A DNA stretch of 9,919 bases from Eubacteriales Family XIII. Incertae Sedis bacterium (GTDB lineage Bacteria > Bacillota > Clostridia > Peptostreptococcales > Anaerovoracaceae). Made by a program: the position numbers and the translations under genes. The DNA lies in NCBI GenBank assembly GCA_031281765.1, contig JAITEX010000192.1:1-9919 (forward strand). Direction: 5' to 3'. Below the pieces are notes generated by a model, which was not told where the DNA came from, made no database searches, and was given only the letters and a program-made list of their open reading frames with translations. Positions 5,679 to 9,919 of the stretch are shown here, piece by piece (within the stretch, counting starts at the first letter, position 1; every line of letters starts with the position of its first letter).

Positions 5679-8429
5679 ATGAGTGAAAAAACATTGATTT
5701 TGATTGACGGCAACAGCTTAGTCAACCGCGCGTTCTACGCGATACAGCGGCCGATGGTCACGAAAGACGGCATCTTCACGCAGGGCATTTACGGCTTTGT
5801 CTCCATGCTGAACAAACTGCTCGCGGACTATGAACCCGGCTATATCGCGGTCATGTTCGACCGCAGCGCGCCGACGTTCCGGCATGAGGAATACGATGAG
5901 TACAAGGCCGGGCGGCGCAAGATGCCGATGGAACTCGCGATGGAGTTCCCGTATTTGAAAGAGGTGCTTGCGGCGCGGAATATCGCCGTCTACGAAATAG
6001 ACGGCTTCGAGGCCGACGACCTGATAGGCACGGCCGCGAAGCGCGGCGAGGAAGCAGGGCTTGAACCGCTGATTGTGACGGGCGACCGCGACGCGCTCCA
6101 GCTCGCGACGGACACGACGAAAATAGTGTTTACGAAGCGCGGCATCTCGGAGTTCGACCTCTATGACGCGGCGGTCATACGCGAGAAATACGGGTTTGGC
6201 CCCGAGCTTATCACCGACTACAAGGGCCTGATGGGGGATAGTTCGGATAACATCCCCGGCATTCCCGGCGTCGGCGAAAAGACGGCCGCGAAACTCATCC
6301 TTCAGTTCGGGACCGTCGAAAACCTTATCGAACACGCCGACGAAATAGCGAATGAAAAGCTCCGCGAGAAAACCGAAGACTATGCGCAGCAGGCGCTGAT
6401 GAGCAAACGGCTTGCGACGATAATCACGGATGTGCCGATAGAGATGGACTTTGCGGATATGAGGCTCGAGGAGCCGGACCGGACGGCGCTTGCGGAGATA
6501 TATACGAAGCTCGAGTTCCGCAGCTTTCTGAAAAAACTCGATTTGCCGGCGGAGGCCGCTTACGCGGCGCGGACTGCCCATGCGGCGGGGCCCGCAAGCG
6601 GCGGCGCTCCCGATACTAAACACGCGGCGGCCGCTCCGGCCTATTTCGACGGCGAAGTAGTGAACGCCATCATACGGGACGCTGCCGGGCTCGCTCAGGC
6701 GGCCGCCGATATGACGTCGGAGGGACTGCTGGCGCTGAAGGTCTTTGGCGACAACAACCATAAGTCAAAACCGCGGATTGACGGCATCGCCTGCATGACG
6801 CGGGAAAACTACTGGTATATCTCTGTTGGCGGCGACGACGGCTTGACAAGCATTTTGGTTGACACGCTCGTGGACGCGGGAACGCGCCTTATCGGCCATG
6901 GCCTGCAGCGCGACGTCTACATGCTGCGCGGCGCGTGCGGCGAAAAGGTCGAGAAGATAGAGATAGCGTTCGACTCAGCCGTGTCAAGGTATGTGCTTGA
7001 CCCGACGGTGAATAACGATTCGCTGAAGCTGCTTGCCGCGTCGTATTTCGGCAGGGAAGTGCGCGATGAGGAAGAGTTTGTGAAGCAGAACGCTCAAATG
7101 GATATGCTGTCGGACGCCGTGCAGATTGACGCGGACTATGGCCGGGAATATCTAAGGGCGGTGATTTCACTGATGCCCGTCATGACGGCGGAGATGGAGG
7201 CGGGAGGGTTTACGGACCTTTGGGAGCGGGTCGAACGCCCGCTTATCGCGCCGCTCGCCGCAATGGAGAGCGAGGGCTTCACCTTCGACGAAACGGCGCT
7301 GGAGGGCGTCGGCGGCGAAGTGGACCGCGGTATCGAGGAATTGACGGCGAGCATTCATGAACTTGCCGGCGAGCAATTCAATATCAACTCGCCGCAGCAG
7401 CTCGGCGTTATATTATTCGAGAGGCTCGGGCTGCCGTTCGCGAAAAAGACGCAGCGCGGGTACGCGACGGGCGCGGATATTCTTGAAAAACTCGCCGAGA
7501 CCTACCCGATTGCCGAGGATATACTCGCGTACCGGACGCTCGCGAAACTGCGCAGTACCTATATCGAGGGCCTCAAGCCCTGTGTCGCGGTTGACGGGAA
7601 GATACACGCGCATTTCAAGCAGACGGTGACGGCGACCGGTCGCATCAGCTGCACGGAACCGAATCTGCAGAATATCCCGATACGGCAGGAATTTGGCCGC
7701 AGGATACGCAAGGCCTTTATCCCGTCGGATAGCGAACATATATTGATTGGCGCGGATTATTCGCAGATAGAACTGCGCATACTCGCGCATTTCTCCGGGG
7801 ACCCCGCGCTGCTGGAAGATTTCCGGCAGGGTGCGGACATTCACAAGCGCACCGCGTCGCGCGTGTTCGGCGTACCGGAAGACGGGGTGACGCCGCTCAT
7901 GCGCAGCGGCGCCAAGGCCGTGAACTTCGGCATCATCTACGGCATGAGCGGGTTCGGGCTGTCCGAAGGGCTCGGCATCACGCGGGGCGAGGCGGAGCGG
8001 TATATCGAAGATTATTTCCGCGGCCATCAGGCTGTCAAAAATTATCTTGACGAATGCGTCGAGTCCGCAAAAGAGACCGGCTACGCGGAGACGATAATGG
8101 GACGCCGCCGTTTCATACCCGAGATGAACGCGAGCAACCGCAACGTGCGCATGCTCGGCGAACGTCTCGCGATGAATACGCCCCTGCAGGGCAGCGCGGC
8201 TGATATTATCAAACTTGCGATGATACGCGTGGCGAAGCTGTTGAAAGAGGCGGGGCTTGCGAGCCGCATTATTCTGCAGGTACACGACGAATTGATTCTC
8301 GAAGCGCCCGTAGCGGAAAAGGGCGAAGCGGCCCGTCTGCTCAAAGAGGGCATGGAGGGTGCGATAGAACTGAAGGCGCCGCTGCTCTGCGAAGTCGCGT
8401 TCGGGACCGACTGGTTTGAATTGAAATGA
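5679..8429 (+). CDS. polA: DNA polymerase I (5' nuclease and polymerase; proofreading site degenerate)
   Basis: PolA removes RNA primers and fills gaps in lagging-strand synthesis and excision repair. The 916-residue product has an N-terminal 5' nuclease domain (about 1-290). It shows LILIDGNSLVNRAFYA, EYDEYKAGRRKMP, DGFEADDLIGT, VTGDRDALQL and the helix-hairpin-helix segment DNIPGIPGVGEKTA. After an Ala-rich linker, the 3'-5' exonuclease-like domain lacks the DxE of motif Exo I (ALKVFGD stands in its place) and the Exo III tyrosine, so proofreading is probably lost. The polymerase domain has motif A DYSQIELRILAHFSGD (Asp693), motif B RSGAKAVNFGIIYG (Lys746, Phe750, Tyr754) and motif C QVHDEL (His869-Glu871). 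ATG 5679 is chosen because MSEKTLILIDGNSL is the family N-terminus. The frame stays open upstream only as antisense of the phosphatase gene. There is no Shine-Dalgarno; a leaderless mRNA is predicted. It overlaps coaE by ATGA. Confidence 0.97.
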   Translation: MSEKTLILIDGNSLVNRAFYAIQRPMVTKDGIFTQGIYGFVSMLNKLLADYEPGYIAVMFDRSAPTFRHEEYDEYKAGRRKMPMELAMEFPYLKEVLAARNIAVYEIDGFEADDLIGTAAKRGEEAGLEPLIVTGDRDALQLATDTTKIVFTKRGISEFDLYDAAVIREKYGFGPELITDYKGLMGDSSDNIPGIPGVGEKTAAKLILQFGTVENLIEHADEIANEKLREKTEDYAQQALMSKRLATIITDVPIEMDFADMRLEEPDRTALAEIYTKLEFRSFLKKLDLPAEAAYAARTAHAAGPASGGAPDTKHAAAAPAYFDGEVVNAIIRDAAGLAQAAADMTSEGLLALKVFGDNNHKSKPRIDGIACMTRENYWYISVGGDDGLTSILVDTLVDAGTRLIGHGLQRDVYMLRGACGEKVEKIEIAFDSAVSRYVLDPTVNNDSLKLLAASYFGREVRDEEEFVKQNAQMDMLSDAVQIDADYGREYLRAVISLMPVMTAEMEAGGFTDLWERVERPLIAPLAAMESEGFTFDETALEGVGGEVDRGIEELTASIHELAGEQFNINSPQQLGVILFERLGLPFAKKTQRGYATGADILEKLAETYPIAEDILAYRTLAKLRSTYIEGLKPCVAVDGKIHAHFKQTVTATGRISCTEPNLQNIPIRQEFGRRIRKAFIPSDSEHILIGADYSQIELRILAHFSGDPALLEDFRQGADIHKRTASRVFGVPEDGVTPLMRSGAKAVNFGIIYGMSGFGLSEGLGITRGEAERYIEDYFRGHQAVKNYLDECVESAKETGYAETIMGRRRFIPEMNASNRNVRMLGERLAMNTPLQGSAADIIKLAMIRVAKLLKEAGLASRIILQVHDELILEAPVAEKGEAARLLKEGMEGAIELKAPLLCEVAFGTDWFELK

Positions 8430-9037
8430 AACGGGTCATCGGTATCACGGGCGGCATCGGTTCCGGAAAGAGTGCGGTGACGGGTGAACTGCTCAGCCGC
8501 GGCTATCCGGTCATTGACGCGGACGTGATTTCCCGCGAGGTTTCCGGCCCCGGTTCCGCGGCGCTCAAGGAACTCGCGTCGATATTCGGGCCGGAGATAG
8601 TGGATGCGGACGGGGCGTTTGACCGCGGAGCCGTGTCGAAAATCATCTTTGCTTCGCCCGAAAAGATGAACCTTTTCAATCATATAATGAAGGGCGCGAT
8701 AGGGGCGCGCATAGATGAAAAAATTGCGGAATACCGGGCCGCTGCGCCGGAAAGCGCAGCTGCGCCCGTAAAACCGGTTTTTCTGTCGGCGGCGCTGCTC
8801 TACGAAGCCGGCTGGGATGCAAAATGTGATGAGGTCTGGCTTGTGACGGCGGACGATGAGATCCGGCTGCGCAGAGCGGCGGACCGGGACGGGGTTCCCG
8901 CGGAAAACATACGCGCGCGCATGGCGTTTCAAATCCCGGAGGCCGAAAAGCGCAAAAGAGCCGATGTCACCATCGAAAATAATGGTACGCCGGTCGAGCT
9001 GCTTGAGAAAATCAGCGACGCTACGACTGCGTTTTGA
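8426..9037 (+). CDS. coaE: Dephospho-CoA kinase
   Basis: CoaE phosphorylates the 3'-hydroxyl of dephospho-CoA with ATP, the last step of coenzyme A synthesis, in the cytoplasm. The 203-residue product is of usual length. The P-loop GITGGIGSGKSAV lies at 6-18, followed by the substrate-side VIDADVISREVSGPG. Later come the LLYEAGWD region and the C-terminal RMAFQIPEAEKRKRADVTIENNGT, matching the family's closing AxQxxxxxKxxxADxVIxNNG pattern. Two conserved patches are altered: the usual HPxI/V after the central helix reads MKGAI, and the strand before LLYE reads FLSAALL where relatives usually have a proline before the leucines. The P-loop and lid residues look functional, so I call it active with some reserve. 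Its start overlaps the polA stop (ATGA) with no Shine-Dalgarno, suggesting coupled translation. Its 3' end overlaps the convergent regulator gene by 17 bp. Confidence 0.93.
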   Translation: MKRVIGITGGIGSGKSAVTGELLSRGYPVIDADVISREVSGPGSAALKELASIFGPEIVDADGAFDRGAVSKIIFASPEKMNLFNHIMKGAIGARIDEKIAEYRAAAPESAAAPVKPVFLSAALLYEAGWDAKCDEVWLVTADDEIRLRRAADRDGVPAENIRARMAFQIPEAEKRKRADVTIENNGTPVELLEKISDATTAF

Positions 9038-9845
9038 TCACGGGGATGCCGACCTCAACTAAATAGTTGTCCGGATTGGCTTCCGATATTTCATCGAACA
9101 GGAATATGTTATACACCGGCCCCGAAAGGGTCAGGTTGTTCTCTTTCGCGTATGCGGCCATGCGTTCGGGAAGGTCTTTCAGGCTTCCGTAATAGCCGCG
9201 CGCAAAACCCGTCAGAAAGAGGCCGGCTTCGCGCCGGTTGATGCCGTCGGGGTCTACCGAGAAGAAGTTTGCCGGCGTATTGGGATTTCTCAAAAAGGTT
9301 TCATAGTCCGTAAACAAACCGCCAATCGGATAGCATAAATTGATATTTCGTTCCCGCGCATAGTTGGTGTATTCCAAAAATGGCATATAAAACGAACCTT
9401 CCGAGCCGGAAAAATCGTTGGCAGGCCCGATGGAAATCGTCATCTCGGTAAGATATTCCACGGAAATTTTTGTTTCGTCTACGTGAAGCCCGCGGTTCAT
9501 AATGCGCCTGAGTACCTTCACAATATTCAGCGAACGACGGAGAGAAGCCATTTCGCTTTCAAGCGCTATCTCTTTTTCGGTGATGAATTCAAAGACTTTT
9601 TCAGGTGTGCGGTCCTGCGCGACTTCGGTCATCGTCTTGACCGGTACGTTGATTTCGGACAGCGCGATAATGAAGTTTATGGTGATAAGCTGTTGCAGTG
9701 TATAATAACGATAGCCGCTTTCCTTGCGGTAGGCGGGTTCAAACAGGCCGAGATCGTCAAAGTACCGTAATGTAGAGGCCTTCACGCCCGAGAGTTCCGC
9801 AAATTCCGTGACAGATAGCAGTTGATTATCGTTTTCTTTTAACAT
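9021..9845 (-). CDS. MerR-family transcriptional regulator with BmrR-like effector-binding domain
   Basis: The 274-residue product begins with a MerR winged helix-turn-helix domain (about 9-78). It shows LSVTEFAELSGVKASTLRYFDDLGLFEPAYR and the ESGYRYYTLQQL wing. A helical dimerisation segment follows (about 85-115), with EKEIALESEMASLRRSLNIV. The C-terminal half (about 125-270) looks like the GyrI/BmrR-type ligand-binding domain, ending in PVYNIFLFDEISEANPDNYLVEVGIPV. By family knowledge such proteins sense small, often hydrophobic or cationic, molecules and activate exporter or stress genes by untwisting promoters with long spacers. Its target and ligand cannot be read here; a divergent gene beyond 9919 is the natural candidate. 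ATG (first base 9845 on the minus strand) has GGGGGA five bases upstream. The gene is more AT-rich than its neighbours, which may point to a more recent arrival. Confidence 0.9.
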   Translation of the reverse strand: MLKENDNQLLSVTEFAELSGVKASTLRYFDDLGLFEPAYRKESGYRYYTLQQLITINFIIALSEINVPVKTMTEVAQDRTPEKVFEFITEKEIALESEMASLRRSLNIVKVLRRIMNRGLHVDETKISVEYLTEMTISIGPANDFSGSEGSFYMPFLEYTNYARERNINLCYPIGGLFTDYETFLRNPNTPANFFSVDPDGINRREAGLFLTGFARGYYGSLKDLPERMAAYAKENNLTLSGPVYNIFLFDEISEANPDNYLVEVGIPVIKTQS

Positions 9846-9850
9846 AGTAT

Positions 9851-9856
9851 TCCCCC
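9851..9856 (-). promoter_or_regulatory. Ribosome binding site of the MerR-family gene
   Basis: On the minus strand GGGGGA lies five bases before the ATG at 9845. It supports this start codon and contrasts with the absence of any Shine-Dalgarno before polA and the phosphatase gene. Confidence 0.65.
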
Positions 9857-9872
9857 GATAGCATTACATATT

Positions 9873-9912
9873 TGTCTATATAATAATATGATTTTTCGAA
9901 ACTTGCAAGTTT
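9873..9912 (-). promoter_or_regulatory. Candidate promoter and 14-bp palindrome upstream of the MerR-family gene
   Basis: Reading the minus strand, TTGCAA (9908-9903) and TATTAT (9885-9880) are separated by 17 bp and predict a start near 9873, giving a leader of about 28 bases. The -35 is the centre of a perfect 14-bp palindrome, AAACTTGCAAGTTT (9899-9912). An alternative -10 two bases further (TTATAT) would give the 19-bp spacer typical of MerR-controlled promoters. The palindrome could be an operator for this gene or for a divergent gene outside the window. Confidence 0.5.
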
Positions 9913-9919
9913 GCGGTTA

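Overview
The window looks like a chromosomal segment from a moderately GC-rich, Gram-positive-type bacterium, most likely a clostridial Firmicute. Three things point that way. The heat-shock genes run hrcA-grpE-dnaK-dnaJ behind a perfect CIRCE operator. DnaK lacks the roughly 24-residue insertion found in the nucleotide-binding domain of Gram-negative DnaK. DNA polymerase I has lost the acidic residues of the proofreading site. The exact genus cannot be read from the sequence.

Layout. Positions 1-351 hold no convincing protein gene. They contain a dispersed-repeat-like fragment and a weak terminator-like hairpin, then a candidate small structured RNA with its own promoter, then a 9-bp inverted repeat bracketing a consensus sigma-A promoter, then CIRCE. 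From 352 to 4851 is the HrcA/CIRCE operon: hrcA (a short form missing the central inserted domain), grpE (ATGA overlap), dnaK and dnaJ. A PHP-domain phosphatase gene on the minus strand (4857-5648) meets dnaJ tail to tail with a 5-bp gap. It is divergent from polA (5679-8429). polA overlaps coaE (8426-9037) by an ATGA junction. coaE meets a MerR/BmrR-type regulator gene (9021-9845, minus strand) with a 17-bp 3' overlap.

How it works together. HrcA should bind CIRCE and repress its own operon, which supplies the DnaK-DnaJ-GrpE chaperone machine. polA-coaE is a two-gene housekeeping unit for DNA repair/Okazaki fragment maturation and the last step of CoA synthesis. The polA and phosphatase genes start from two mirrored extended -10 elements folded into one 18-bp palindrome. 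Both predicted start sites fall on the A of the ATG, so both mRNAs are predicted to be leaderless and to compete for polymerase. This is the most distinctive regulatory feature seen.

No mobile element, CRISPR array, phage gene or defence island is visible. The genes are conventional. The unusual signals are non-coding or architectural: the leaderless divergent promoter, the candidate structured RNA upstream of hrcA, the perfect hairpin over the HPD codons of dnaJ, and the short HrcA.
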